Shown here piece by piece: positions 8,376 through 17,943 of a stretch of DNA of 64,000 nt; positions within the stretch are counted from its first letter, which is position 1, and every line of letters begins with the position of its first letter. Source of the DNA: Acinetobacter sp. ANC 3781 (GTDB lineage: Bacteria; Pseudomonadota; Gammaproteobacteria; Pseudomonadales; Moraxellaceae); NCBI RefSeq assembly GCF_004331285.1, contig NZ_SJOH01000011.1:1-64000 (forward strand), read 5' to 3'. The position numbers were made by a program, and so were the translations under genes. The notes under the pieces are model-generated. The model did not search any database, was not told the origin of the DNA, and saw only the letters and a list, made by a program, of their open reading frames with translations.

Positions 8376-8465
8376 ACCTCTCCCTAACCCTCTCCTATAA
8401 AGGAGAGGGAACTTCTCCTTCTCTTGCGCCATATATGGCTCAGAGAGAAGGTCTGGATGAGGGAT
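8376..8465. repeat. REP-like palindromic cluster A
   Basis: Two imperfect palindromes lie between convergent genes. The first is CCCTCTCCT/AGGAGAGGG (8388-8396 and 8401-8409). The second pairs CCTTCTCT with AGAGAAGG around GCGCCATATATGGC (about 8417-8452). Related sequence recurs at 14115-14245, 25245-25335 and 32627-32750, so this is a dispersed extragenic repeat. Its right part overlaps the last codons of the DUF2339 gene. Confidence 0.75.
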
Positions 8466-11157
8466 TTATTTTTTCCCCTTCCGGAATCGGCGCGATATAA
8501 GCAATCACTAACATGACAAAACCTGCGCCCAAGAATGAAATTACCCGACTCAAAGTGCCGATGTGAGACAAATCAAACAGCACCAACTTCAAGGTCACCA
8601 TCACCAAAATACTGCCACCCAGAATCCAGACCGAACGCAATTGTTTACGACTGGCGAGGCTCATAGTCATAAAGGCCAAGCTCACCCAAAGTAAAGTCAG
8701 ACTAAGCTGGACCGTGCCATTTCCCCATAAAGCCAGTTCGTTAAACGGCGTACCCAAATACATGTGTAATGCACGTAGCACAATATAACTGCTGAGCCAA
8801 AGCAGACTGAGCACCATCAACACCGCGACGATGCCTTTATCCAGACCTGAGTTAAGCTGCAAGGACAACATCCAGATAAAACCGGCCAGCATGGCAATAC
8901 TCACCAGGTCAAATGGATTCAAAATGGGCAAGAAATAGCCTTGGAATGCCTGCTCGGTAAATAGTTGTGAGCAGACAATCCAGGTTGCCATCAGCAGCAA
9001 AGTACTGCGCGCTTGCCAGAACATTTTCCAATCCGGATTATTCACCTGCCAATAACACCAAGCACAGAACAGCAAAGGCAAAATCACGACACTGATATAA
9101 GGCATACTCGGAAGCAAGGTTAGACTGGTCATGGCAAGACTGATTAAAGCCCCGAAACTGACCCATTCTTTTTCAGTTCGTACACCCAACATCGGGCGCA
9201 GCCATAACACGATCAACATTAAACCGGAAAGTGCAAAACCCACCCGATTAAATGTAGTTTCCCAAACAATGATCCCGTGCTTACTTTGATTAATTACAAT
9301 AATCAGTGCAAAAACAAAGACGGGAATTAGACCGAGCCATTTCGGAAATAACCAAGACCAGGTCGATTTGCAGCGTAGCATGACCTCGTTCATCAGCAGA
9401 TACAATCCACTGACAATCAACAGGCTCATCACCTGCTGATGAGGACCCTCAATTTCATCCAGCAATAGTACAATCAACATCGTGGTTGCAGACAGCATCT
9501 GCAAACAGTGAAAAGCGATGGTAGAGTTGCTTAATTGATTTCTAAATGTCTCCCGGCTATTGGCGACCAATACCACGGCAAAATAACTCAGACATAGTCC
9601 CCAATACATTTCACGTGGAAATTCACTCAGCTCAACAAGATAATAAAGACTGGATAAGCCAGCCACGATCAGTAATCCCATGGCCAGATAACGACTGATC
9701 TGCGATTTTCGATATAGGGCATAGCTAAAAATGAGCAGCCCTTCAACCGCCCAGCCAATCACGCTCCATTGTTCAGCAAGCAAAATGGGCGGAATTAAAG
9801 CCAAGAAAATCAGCATTAAACTAAAATAACTTTGTGAAATCAGCTGCACTGCCTGATTGCGTTTAGACAGTTGATACAAGCCTGCATAAACGGCTGCAAA
9901 GATCAGACTTGCTCCAGCTTGCCAAAACATCTCTTCAAAATGCATTAAGTAAATAAAAATATATCCAATAATCGGTGCACCAAAAATCAGGGTAATATCT
10001 AAAGCAGGTTTCAGCTTGAACTGCGCAAAGTCTTCTTTGGCAATCAGCTGACTAAAACGAAAACTCAGCCAGACAAATATTGTCGTATGCACTGCAACCA
10101 AGAAAGTTAAAGTATTTTTCTCAAATTCTTGCCCCTGATAAAAGGCATAACCGCCTCCTACAATCACCGTCATTAAAAAGGCAATCTGATTGAGGATTTT
10201 CCAGGGACGTAAGGTACTGAGTACCGCAACAGCCAGATTGATCACTACATAATAGACAATCAATTCGATCGCAGTCGCATTGCGAACCGGCAGGGTAAAT
10301 GGTGCGATATAGGCAATGATCATCGCCATTAAGGCCAGTTCAATCGATTGTTGTTTTAAACTTAGGGCCAGTGTCACGGACATAATTGCCGCAAAACACA
10401 CTGCTGCGATTCCCAAGGTCGGAATCACGGTATTGTAATAGGCAAAAAATAAGGTTAGAAATAATGCGGCCAAACCCAAGCCTTCCAAAGCCAATGCAAA
10501 ACTGCGGTTTTTAGCCTGTAACCAATAGCCTAGTCCAGTTACTGCAGTACTGACACCGGCCACAATCGCCAGTTTTAGTGCAAGACTGAGTTGCCAATGT
10601 TCGGTGGCAAAGCGTAGTAATAATACGATGCCAATCACCAGCACCAATATTGCTGCTTTTAAAACAGGATTTCCTTGAAAGATCCACTGCTTTAACTGGT
10701 CAATCAATTCTAATGAATGGGGAGCAGTTGGAGAGTGAGAACGTTGAGCGGGTGGGTTTTCGGCATTAGAAGATAAGTTTATTGACGTCTGCTGTAATCG
10801 CGTTTGAATTTGAGTTAATAGACCTTCTACACGGCGCAACCATCTCAGAAAGAAAAAAATCCACGTTGTAATACCCAACCCTACAATAAACTTCCAATCG
10901 AGAATGCCCCCGACAACGGCAACAATTGAAGAAAGATATAAAGGTACTTTAGACGTTTCTGGGTAAGAAGATTTTTTTTCTAGAACAATTTGTGCTGCCG
11001 GTTTTTGAATGGCATCGACATATTGCATCACACTCATGACAAAGGCTAAGCCACATAAATATGTAAATATGTGTACATCTAAAAACCAAGATCCCACACC
11101 GACAATAATCAATACCATCAGCCAAATCATCCGGATTTCGCTCTGCCCTTTGTGCAT
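8440..11157 (-). CDS. DUF2339 polytopic membrane protein
   Basis: The 905-residue integral membrane protein has two N-terminal helices, a cytoplasmic linker (about residues 105-150, rich in Ser/Pro/Gln), then more than 20 hydrophobic segments running to the C-terminus. This length and layout are those of the DUF2339 family, whose function is not established. The last dozen residues (EGEKINPSSRPSL) are encoded within a REP-like repeat that also supplies the stop codon. A second possible start is Met10. It is divergent from polA across about 160 bp. Confidence 0.82.
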   Translation of the reverse strand: MHKGQSEIRMIWLMVLIIVGVGSWFLDVHIFTYLCGLAFVMSVMQYVDAIQKPAAQIVLEKKSSYPETSKVPLYLSSIVAVVGGILDWKFIVGLGITTWIFFFLRWLRRVEGLLTQIQTRLQQTSINLSSNAENPPAQRSHSPTAPHSLELIDQLKQWIFQGNPVLKAAILVLVIGIVLLLRFATEHWQLSLALKLAIVAGVSTAVTGLGYWLQAKNRSFALALEGLGLAALFLTLFFAYYNTVIPTLGIAAVCFAAIMSVTLALSLKQQSIELALMAMIIAYIAPFTLPVRNATAIELIVYYVVINLAVAVLSTLRPWKILNQIAFLMTVIVGGGYAFYQGQEFEKNTLTFLVAVHTTIFVWLSFRFSQLIAKEDFAQFKLKPALDITLIFGAPIIGYIFIYLMHFEEMFWQAGASLIFAAVYAGLYQLSKRNQAVQLISQSYFSLMLIFLALIPPILLAEQWSVIGWAVEGLLIFSYALYRKSQISRYLAMGLLIVAGLSSLYYLVELSEFPREMYWGLCLSYFAVVLVANSRETFRNQLSNSTIAFHCLQMLSATTMLIVLLLDEIEGPHQQVMSLLIVSGLYLLMNEVMLRCKSTWSWLFPKWLGLIPVFVFALIIVINQSKHGIIVWETTFNRVGFALSGLMLIVLWLRPMLGVRTEKEWVSFGALISLAMTSLTLLPSMPYISVVILPLLFCAWCYWQVNNPDWKMFWQARSTLLLMATWIVCSQLFTEQAFQGYFLPILNPFDLVSIAMLAGFIWMLSLQLNSGLDKGIVAVLMVLSLLWLSSYIVLRALHMYLGTPFNELALWGNGTVQLSLTLLWVSLAFMTMSLASRKQLRSVWILGGSILVMVTLKLVLFDLSHIGTLSRVISFLGAGFVMLVIAYIAPIPEGEKINPSSRPSL

Positions 11158-11320
11158 CTTATCTCGTTCTCAATTCTTATTAATCTGATCATACAACAGC
11201 TCGGACTTTGATTTTTAAGCATTCATCAGATATTAGGTAACACACGACTTTCATCATGTATCTATGTTCATGTGCAAAATCACGTACAATAAGCCCGATA
11301 TTTGAATTAGGAATCTTTCA

Positions 11321-14086
11321 ATGCCACCATTTGTTTTGGTCGATGGCTCATATTTTTTATTTCGTGCGTACCATGCACTGCCACCACTAACCACTTCGAC
11401 TGGTTTACAGACCAACGCAATTCGTGGTGCCATTTCTGCGATTCAAAAATTGATGCGCCGTATCCAGCCGACGCATATGGCGGTGATTTTTGATACCCCT
11501 GAGCCAACTTTCCGTCATGCGCTTTCATCAATCTATAAAGGTGACCGTCCGAGCATGCCGGATGAACTGTCGCAACAGATCCCCTATCTTCACAACCTGA
11601 TTCGCGCTTTAGGTATTCCTTTGCACACCCTGCCTGGGGCTGAAGCGGATGATGTGATTGGCACCTTGGCGAAACGTGCTGAAAAAGCCGGTTATCAGGT
11701 ATTGATTTCAACCGGAGATAAAGACATGGCTCAATTGGTCACCGACAAAGTGACTTTGGAAGACAGCTTTAAAGACAAGCCAATGGATGTGGAGGGCGTA
11801 TTTGAAAAATTCGGGGTGTGGCCGAATCAAATTATCGATTATTTAACCCTGATGGGCGATGCGTCGGACGGCATTCGTGGCGTACCGGGTGTGGGGGCTA
11901 AAACTGCGGCTAAACTTTTGACCGAATATGGCTCCATTGGTGGCATTTTAGAAAATGTCGATAAGATTAAAGGTAAAGTTGGTCAAAGTATTAAAGACAA
12001 TGTCGAAGGCATTACCCTAGACCACCAGTTGGCAAGTATCGTCTGTGATCTGGATATGGGACTGACCTATGAAGATCTTAAACTGCGTGATCCGAATGTC
12101 GAAGAACTGCGCCGCTTGTATACCGAACTTGAATTCCGTAACCAGTTACAGTCGCTCGATCATCCCAATAATCCGAATAATTCAGTTTATAAGCAGACTT
12201 CCAAAGGAATTGAAAGCGCTGTAGATACTGCAGTGGTGATTAATACCGAAGATGAAGCAGAGCTGACCAGTGTTGATGATCAACTTGGAAAAGCCAATTA
12301 TCATACCATTTTAACTCAGACTGACTGGGACAACCTGTTTACTCGTTTCAGTACTGAAAAACGCTTTGCCTTTGATACCGAAACCACCAGTCTGGATTAT
12401 CGTATTGCCGAGATGGTGGGTTTTTCAGTGGCATTTGATGCCAATGATGCCTATTACATTCCGCTTGCGCATGATTATGAAGGCGCACCTGAACAGCTGA
12501 ATCGTGAAACCATCCTTGCGCAAATCAAATCGATTTTAGAAGATGTGAGCGTTGAAAAAATTGGGCACCATCTAAAATATGATGCCCACATCTTGCACAA
12601 TCACGGGATTGAATTACAAGGCTGGTATTTCGATACCATGCTGGCCTCTTATGTTTTAAATTCTGTGGCCACCCGTCACGGCATGGATGATGTGGCACGT
12701 GTTTATCTGAGTCATTTGACCACCACCTATGAACAGGTGGCCGGTAAAGGGGTTAAACAAAAAACCTTTAATCAAATCGAGATTGAGACAGCTGCACATT
12801 ATGCCGCTGAAGATGCGCATGTCACCTATCGTCTTTATGAAGTACTGTCTAAAAAATTAAAAGCCGTACCTGAACTGGATAGCATTTTGCATAATATTGA
12901 AATGCCGGTGGCACGTGTACTCACCATCATGGAAGAAAACGGCATTGAGCTTGATCTGAAATTCCTGGATCAATTGAGTGTCGATTTTTCCAATACCATT
13001 CAAAATCTGGAAAGCCAGATTATAGAAATGGCAGGACAATCCTTTAATGTCAGCTCACCAAAACAAGTCGGTGAGGTGTTATTTGATAAGTTGGGCATCA
13101 AAGGCGGTAAAAAAACGGCGACTGGACAATACAGCACCAGTGAAAGTATTTTAGAAAAAATTGACCATCCAATTACCGCTTTAATTCTGGAATACCGCGG
13201 TCTGTCAAAACTGAAAAGCACCTATACCGATGGCTTGCAAAAACAGGCCAACAATGACAGCGGACGCGTACATACCAGTTATCATCAGGCGCTAACCGCA
13301 ACCGGGCGTTTATCCTCAACCGATCCCAACCTGCAAAACATTCCGATTCGTGCCGAAATTGGTCGTCAAATTCGTAAAGCCTTTGTGGCACCTGCAGGTC
13401 GGGTCTTGCTGGCAGCCGATTATTCACAAATTGAACTGCGTTTAATGGCGCATCTTTCTCAAGATGAAGCCTTGGTCGATGCCTTTAATCATGGTCAAGA
13501 CGTGCATCGCCGTACAGCAGCGGAAGTATTGGGCATTGCCCTGGAAGATGTGACCAATGACCAACGTCGTCAAGCCAAAGCAGTCAATTTTGGTCTGTTA
13601 TACGGTATGTCGGAATTTGGTCTGATTCGTCAGCTGGGCTTTACCCGCCAAGAGTCACAAGACTATATCAAACAATATTTCCACCGTTATCCGGGCATTT
13701 ACGAATACATGCAACGTACACGTCAGATTGCCTTGGAACAAGGTTTTGTGGAAACCATTTTTGGACGTCGTCTCTATACCCCTGATATAGATGCCCGCAA
13801 TATGATGGTACGTAAAGGTGCTGAACGTGCCGCCATCAATGCACCACTCCAAGGCAGTGCAGCCGACATCATTAAAATGGCGATGGTTGAAGTGGATAAA
13901 ATGTTGCCGAAAGATCAGGCTAAAATGCTGTTGCAAGTACACGATGAATTAGTGTTTGAAGTCGATGCCGAGATTGCCGATGAACTGGCACCAAAACTGG
14001 CTGAAGTGATGCAATCGGTGGTGAAACTTTCCGTACCGCTGATTGTGGAAGTCGGTAAAGGCATGAACTGGGATGAAGCACATTAA
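11321..14086 (+). CDS. polA: DNA polymerase I
   Basis: The 921-residue repair and Okazaki-fragment processing polymerase has all three domains. The 5'-3' exonuclease comprises about residues 1-290 (FVLVDGSYFLFRAYHAL, GAEADDVIGTLA, GVPGVGAKTA). The 3'-5' proofreading domain keeps its catalytic residues (FDTETTSLD), so it is probably active. The polymerase domain (about 520-921) carries ADYSQIELRLMAHLS, KAVNFGLLYG and QVHDELVFEV. The ATG at 11321 is the only sensible start. It is flanked by a divergent DUF2339 gene and a REP-like cluster. Confidence 0.97.
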   Translation: MPPFVLVDGSYFLFRAYHALPPLTTSTGLQTNAIRGAISAIQKLMRRIQPTHMAVIFDTPEPTFRHALSSIYKGDRPSMPDELSQQIPYLHNLIRALGIPLHTLPGAEADDVIGTLAKRAEKAGYQVLISTGDKDMAQLVTDKVTLEDSFKDKPMDVEGVFEKFGVWPNQIIDYLTLMGDASDGIRGVPGVGAKTAAKLLTEYGSIGGILENVDKIKGKVGQSIKDNVEGITLDHQLASIVCDLDMGLTYEDLKLRDPNVEELRRLYTELEFRNQLQSLDHPNNPNNSVYKQTSKGIESAVDTAVVINTEDEAELTSVDDQLGKANYHTILTQTDWDNLFTRFSTEKRFAFDTETTSLDYRIAEMVGFSVAFDANDAYYIPLAHDYEGAPEQLNRETILAQIKSILEDVSVEKIGHHLKYDAHILHNHGIELQGWYFDTMLASYVLNSVATRHGMDDVARVYLSHLTTTYEQVAGKGVKQKTFNQIEIETAAHYAAEDAHVTYRLYEVLSKKLKAVPELDSILHNIEMPVARVLTIMEENGIELDLKFLDQLSVDFSNTIQNLESQIIEMAGQSFNVSSPKQVGEVLFDKLGIKGGKKTATGQYSTSESILEKIDHPITALILEYRGLSKLKSTYTDGLQKQANNDSGRVHTSYHQALTATGRLSSTDPNLQNIPIRAEIGRQIRKAFVAPAGRVLLAADYSQIELRLMAHLSQDEALVDAFNHGQDVHRRTAAEVLGIALEDVTNDQRRQAKAVNFGLLYGMSEFGLIRQLGFTRQESQDYIKQYFHRYPGIYEYMQRTRQIALEQGFVETIFGRRLYTPDIDARNMMVRKGAERAAINAPLQGSAADIIKMAMVEVDKMLPKDQAKMLLQVHDELVFEVDAEIADELAPKLAEVMQSVVKLSVPLIVEVGKGMNWDEAH

Positions 14087-14114
14087 TCTTGTCTTAAGTT
14101 TCTTCTCACTTTTA

Positions 14115-14245
14115 AAGCTCTTTCTCTTGCGCAATATGTTGCTCAGGAAGAAGGCTGGGATGAGGGTTATTAAAAGAGACCGTCCTTCCTAGGCTATTTT
14201 GCGCTTTACTTGAAAGCCGTACTTTCAAGTTTGCTCAGGGAGAGG
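14115..14245. repeat. REP-like palindromic cluster B
   Basis: TTCTCTTGCGC...TTGCTCAGGAAGAAGG...GGATGAGGG (about 14125-14168) closely matches the second palindrome of cluster A. A second part (14180-14250) has the inverted repeat ACTTGAAAG/CTTTCAAGT and GCTCAGGGAGAGGAAC. It fills the space between convergent polA and yggT. Confidence 0.65.
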
Positions 14246-14282
14246 AACTGTCAATACTTTTCATATAGTATTTCAATAGACA

Positions 14283-14318
14283 ATAAAAAAAGGACTCCAT
14301 CGAGTCCTTTTTTTATTT
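14283..14318 (-). terminator. Terminator of the ppx-accA-tilS-proC-yggT run
   Basis: A 13-bp stem AAAAAAAGGACTC/GAGTCCTTTTTTT (14285-14297 and 14302-14314) with a CATC loop lies just after the yggT stop. It has A/T tracts on both sides, so it can act in both directions and may also stop polA transcripts. Confidence 0.85.
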
Positions 14319-14326
14319 CGCCAATT

Positions 14327-14896
14327 TTATAAACCAGTTAAAAGCACAATTGCCACTTGATTCATAATGATTTCAGCAATATACAAAGTCAAAAATGCAA
14401 TAATTGGTGATAAGTCAATCATCCCCATATTCGGCAAAATACGACGGAACGGAGCCAGTAAAGGTTCTGCCAGTTCTTGAATTACTTCAATATAAGGTGA
14501 ACGGGACTGTGTAAACATCACCACCCAACTTAAAATAATTGTCGCAAAAATTAAATAACGACAGAAACGAATCAAGTCCTGAATCATGGTGACAAAAGTC
14601 AAAATCACCAAATGCACCGGACTATTCGGCATGGCACCAGAAAGATACATTACCCCAAAAATTTTGAGTAAATATAAAATCACCACCAAGGCCAAAGCCG
14701 CTAAATTGACACGACCTTTAGCGACAGTGGGAAAAATACGACCAAAGACATCAACGATTTTCGTGGCTTTTACTGTAGACATTACCACTGGATTATAAGC
14801 ATTCACCGCTGCCAATTGCATGAGAAAACGGAAGAATACGAGCAAAATCGCTACGTTAATGATAATGCCAAAAATTAGCGCAGAGTTTGCACCCAT
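14327..14896 (-). CDS. YggT family membrane protein
   Basis: The 189-residue inner-membrane protein contains two YggT repeats, each with paired hydrophobic helices; the second repeat has the recognisable ILSWVVMFTQSRSPYIEVIQELAEPLLAPFRRILP segment (abridged family hallmark PLLAPFRRILP). YggT proteins are linked to membrane organisation and osmotic tolerance, but no biochemical activity is established. It is 27 bp downstream of proC, a conserved neighbour pair in gammaproteobacteria. It ends at the operon terminator. Confidence 0.88.
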   Translation of the reverse strand: MGANSALIFGIIINVAILLVFFRFLMQLAAVNAYNPVVMSTVKATKIVDVFGRIFPTVAKGRVNLAALALVVILYLLKIFGVMYLSGAMPNSPVHLVILTFVTMIQDLIRFCRYLIFATIILSWVVMFTQSRSPYIEVIQELAEPLLAPFRRILPNMGMIDLSPIIAFLTLYIAEIIMNQVAIVLLTGL

Positions 14897-14923
14897 ACTG
14901 GAACTTTCCTAAATAAAAACGAG

Positions 14924-15754
14924 TTATTTGCTACTTTCACTTAGCTCTTGAGCAAGTTCTTGACTGCGCTTTTGTGCAGCAGCCAAAGCGGCCTGAATAT
15001 TTTGAGAGATTTGTGCACGATCAAAGACTTCAAGTGCAGCTTGAGTTGTACCGTTTGGAGAGGTCACATTTTTGCGTAATTCTGCAGGTGAATTTGCACT
15101 GGTGATGGCCATTTGTGCAGCACCTAAAGCCGTTTGCAGAGTAAGGGCTGTCGCCACTTTCTCATCTAGACCTAAGTTTTTTCCTGCACGAATCATGCTT
15201 TCCATCATATAAAAGAAATATGCTGGACCTGAACCAGACACTGCAGTAACTGCATCAATCTGTGCTTCGGAATTCACCCAAAGGGTTAAACCCGTTGCAG
15301 CCAAAACCTGGCTTGCAAGCTCACGATCTTTTGTATCCACCGCATCAGTCGCATACAAACCATGTGCCCCTGTGTGTACCAAAGCAGGTGTATTCGGCAT
15401 GACCCGAACAATTCGATCAGTTTCAAGCAGATTTGCAATTGTGGCAATTTCAGCCCCCGCAACAATCGACATCACCAATTTACCGTCAAATAAACCTTTG
15501 AGTGGTTTTAATACGTTTGCCAACACCTGTGGCTTTACCGCAAAAAGGACGATATCGGCATCACGAATGGCAGCAATATTATCATCGGTCACATGCACAT
15601 CTTTTTCTTCTAATAAAAGACGTACTTTTTCGACCGGGTCAGAAACTGTAATACGTGTTGGGGGCAAACCACGCGAAATCAGCCCGCCAATTAAGGCCTG
15701 AGCCATATTGCCGCCACCAATAAAACAAATATTACAATTTAAAGCTGCATTCAT
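14924..15754 (-). CDS. proC: Pyrroline-5-carboxylate reductase
   Basis: ProC catalyses the last step of proline synthesis, reducing pyrroline-5-carboxylate with NADPH in the cytosol. The 276-residue protein has the N-terminal dinucleotide motif FIGGGNMAQALIGGL, the MPNTPA motif and the C-terminal signature VSGSGPAYFFYMMESM with LTSPNGTT-like TSPNGTTQAAL. Length and motifs are normal. It sits 28 bp after tilS and 27 bp before yggT. proA lies elsewhere in the same window (48121-49386). Confidence 0.96.
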   Translation of the reverse strand: MNAALNCNICFIGGGNMAQALIGGLISRGLPPTRITVSDPVEKVRLLLEEKDVHVTDDNIAAIRDADIVLFAVKPQVLANVLKPLKGLFDGKLVMSIVAGAEIATIANLLETDRIVRVMPNTPALVHTGAHGLYATDAVDTKDRELASQVLAATGLTLWVNSEAQIDAVTAVSGSGPAYFFYMMESMIRAGKNLGLDEKVATALTLQTALGAAQMAITSANSPAELRKNVTSPNGTTQAALEVFDRAQISQNIQAALAAAQKRSQELAQELSESSK

Positions 15755-15782
15755 GAATCATACTCAAATTAGAATTTTTTAA

Positions 15783-17132
15783 CTAAGAGATCAAATTTGG
15801 TTGCCAACCACCGACTTCACAATATTCAGATTGAGCTAACCAAAACCCTTTCGGTGTAAAAACACCAAGCATAACATTATCTATGCTTAATATTTGAATT
15901 CTATAACGCTGCCAAGGAAAAATTTGTGCTTCCTGAATGGCTTTTTTTAATGGCCAAGCTCCCACTCGTCCATATAAATGAATTTTCTCACCTCCTTCGC
16001 GCATCACCAAATTCAGTTTTTTAGCCAGTAATGATGCTGATAAACCTATTTTTGCAGTTTCAGCCAGATACTTTCCTGAAAGTAGAGTAATTTTTTGACC
16101 CAATTCCAGACAGACAGTTTGTTCGGAAATATGGCTTTGATTTTTTTCAGCTAGATATTCTTCAGGACTTAAACGATAAAGCTTTTGCTGATAGCGCACA
16201 TAATAGTATTGATTCCAGTGCAACACTGCCTGTGCATCTGATTTGGATGCAATCACTTCATGCAACAAGCGTTCCACCATTTCAAAACTGGGGCGATAAA
16301 TATCCTGCCCTTTCATCCAGGCAGATAACAGTTGTCTTTGCCGGGCAGTAGAGAGTTGCGCCAGTTTTTTTAAATCGAGTTCAGTTGCTGTTCCGCAAAG
16401 TGCTAAATCCTGCTGTAATACTTGTTGCAGAATTTCGTCAGCATCTTGCATTAAATAGCTGGTGCGACTGAGTGCCTGCTGCATTTTAGGATAGCGATTT
16501 TGTAAAACTGACCATAATTCATGACGGCACCAGGCACGGTCATAATGGATATCTAAATTGGTGGGATCGTGAATATTTTGCACATTCAGTTGGACGGTCC
16601 ATTGGCAAATCTGCTCACGCGAGATATCGAGTAATGGTCGCCAAATGGTGAATTGCTCACGCGTATCGACCGATTTCATGGCCGCCAACCCCTGCACACC
16701 TGCACCTGAGAGCAAACGCAACATTAAGGTTTCAGCCTGGTCTTGCTGATGATGCGCCAGAACTAAAATTTCATTCGGTTTTAGATGTTTTAAGTAGGCT
16801 TGATAACGTGCCGTACGTGCCTGATGTTCCAAGTTTCCTGCTTGTACCTCGACAGGTTCAACGATACAAGGAATATTCAGCGCAGCACATTGATCAGACA
16901 CAAACTGGCCCCAATCTGCACTCATTGCTTGCAGCTGGTGATCTATATAGATCGCACGAATTTTTTCAAGAGACAAATAAGACATTAAATGCAAAAGCAG
17001 CATGGAATCCATACCGCCACTACATCCAATTAAAAAGGTACTATCGGGAGGAAAACCTTGGATTTGATTTAAGACGCCAGACCTAAATTGTCGCTGCCAA
17101 ACTTCATTAAACGCTGGTAACGTGCTTCGCAT
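15783..17132 (-). CDS. tilS: tRNA(Ile)-lysidine synthetase
   Basis: TilS converts C34 of the CAU-anticodon tRNA-Ile to lysidine with ATP, which makes it read AUA. The 449-residue protein has the PP-loop SGGMDS near residue 36, the [21 protein letters not shown] helix region, a middle substrate-binding domain and a C-terminal TilS domain with REGGEKIHL. Its start codon lies inside accA: the coding regions overlap by 64 bp. The next Met is within the PP-loop itself, so a shorter start would destroy the enzyme and the overlap looks real. Confidence 0.93.
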   Translation of the reverse strand: MRSTLPAFNEVWQRQFRSGVLNQIQGFPPDSTFLIGCSGGMDSMLLLHLMSYLSLEKIRAIYIDHQLQAMSADWGQFVSDQCAALNIPCIVEPVEVQAGNLEHQARTARYQAYLKHLKPNEILVLAHHQQDQAETLMLRLLSGAGVQGLAAMKSVDTREQFTIWRPLLDISREQICQWTVQLNVQNIHDPTNLDIHYDRAWCRHELWSVLQNRYPKMQQALSRTSYLMQDADEILQQVLQQDLALCGTATELDLKKLAQLSTARQRQLLSAWMKGQDIYRPSFEMVERLLHEVIASKSDAQAVLHWNQYYYVRYQQKLYRLSPEEYLAEKNQSHISEQTVCLELGQKITLLSGKYLAETAKIGLSASLLAKKLNLVMREGGEKIHLYGRVGAWPLKKAIQEAQIFPWQRYRIQILSIDNVMLGVFTPKGFWLAQSEYCEVGGWQPNLIS

Positions 17133-17893
17133 CTCTCATTCGCATCCATCGACTGCAATTCTTCTAAAGCCTGTTGTAACACATCTTTAAGGTCTTGCAT
17201 GACTTGTTCAGGCTGCAAATGTGCGCCCTCACCTTCATCCACCACATATTCAACAATACCCATTTTTTTGAGTTTTTCAGCAGTGAGTGCCAATGCGTCA
17301 CTGGCTTGTTCAGCTTTCTCTGCTGTTTTCCACAAAATGGATGCACAGCCTTCAGGTGAAATCACTGAATAAATACTGTGAGACAGCATCACCACACGAT
17401 CTGCTACACCAATACCCAACGCACCACCTGAACCGCCTTCACCCAATACTGTGGCAATCACAGGAACTTTCAAACTTGAAAGTTGTGCAAGGCTGGTGGC
17501 AATCGCTTCTGCCTGACCGCGTTCTTCTGCACCTACACCTGGATATGCACCCATGGTGTCGATAAAAGTAAATACCGGCAGTTTAAAACGTTCAGCCATA
17601 TCCAGCAAGCGCTGTGATTTACGATAACCTTCAGGGTTACTCATTCCAAAGTTATGTTGCAATTTTTCACGTGTGCTACGGCCACGATGCTGTCCAACAA
17701 TCATCACTGCCTGACCATTAAAACGTGCCAAACCACCGATCATTGCACCATCATCACCAAATAACCGATCACCATGTAAAGCATCGAATTCAGTGAAAAT
17801 TTCACCAACATAATCCAAAAATTGCGGACGTTCCGGATGACGTGCAATTTGAACCGTTGTCCATGCCTTAGATTTAGCAGCTTTATTTTTCAT
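17069..17893 (-). CDS. accA: Acetyl-CoA carboxylase carboxyltransferase subunit alpha
   Basis: AccA is half of the carboxyltransferase that moves CO2 from biotin-BCCP to acetyl-CoA, the first step of fatty-acid synthesis; it works as A2D2 with AccD. The 274-residue protein shows the family signatures [17 protein letters not shown] ([17 protein letters not shown]), [16 protein letters not shown] and [17 protein letters not shown]. The N-terminal helical part is shorter than in E. coli (319 aa). It is 50 bp downstream of ppx and overlaps tilS by 64 bp. Confidence 0.96.
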   Translation of the reverse strand: MKNKAAKSKAWTTVQIARHPERPQFLDYVGEIFTEFDALHGDRLFGDDGAMIGGLARFNGQAVMIVGQHRGRSTREKLQHNFGMSNPEGYRKSQRLLDMAERFKLPVFTFIDTMGAYPGVGAEERGQAEAIATSLAQLSSLKVPVIATVLGEGGSGGALGIGVADRVVMLSHSIYSVISPEGCASILWKTAEKAEQASDALALTAEKLKKMGIVEYVVDEGEGAHLQPEQVMQDLKDVLQQALEELQSMDANERCEARYQRLMKFGSDNLGLAS

Positions 17894-17943
17894 AGGTCGA
17901 CCATTATCCCAAAACTAACAATAGCTTGTTAACCAATAACTTG

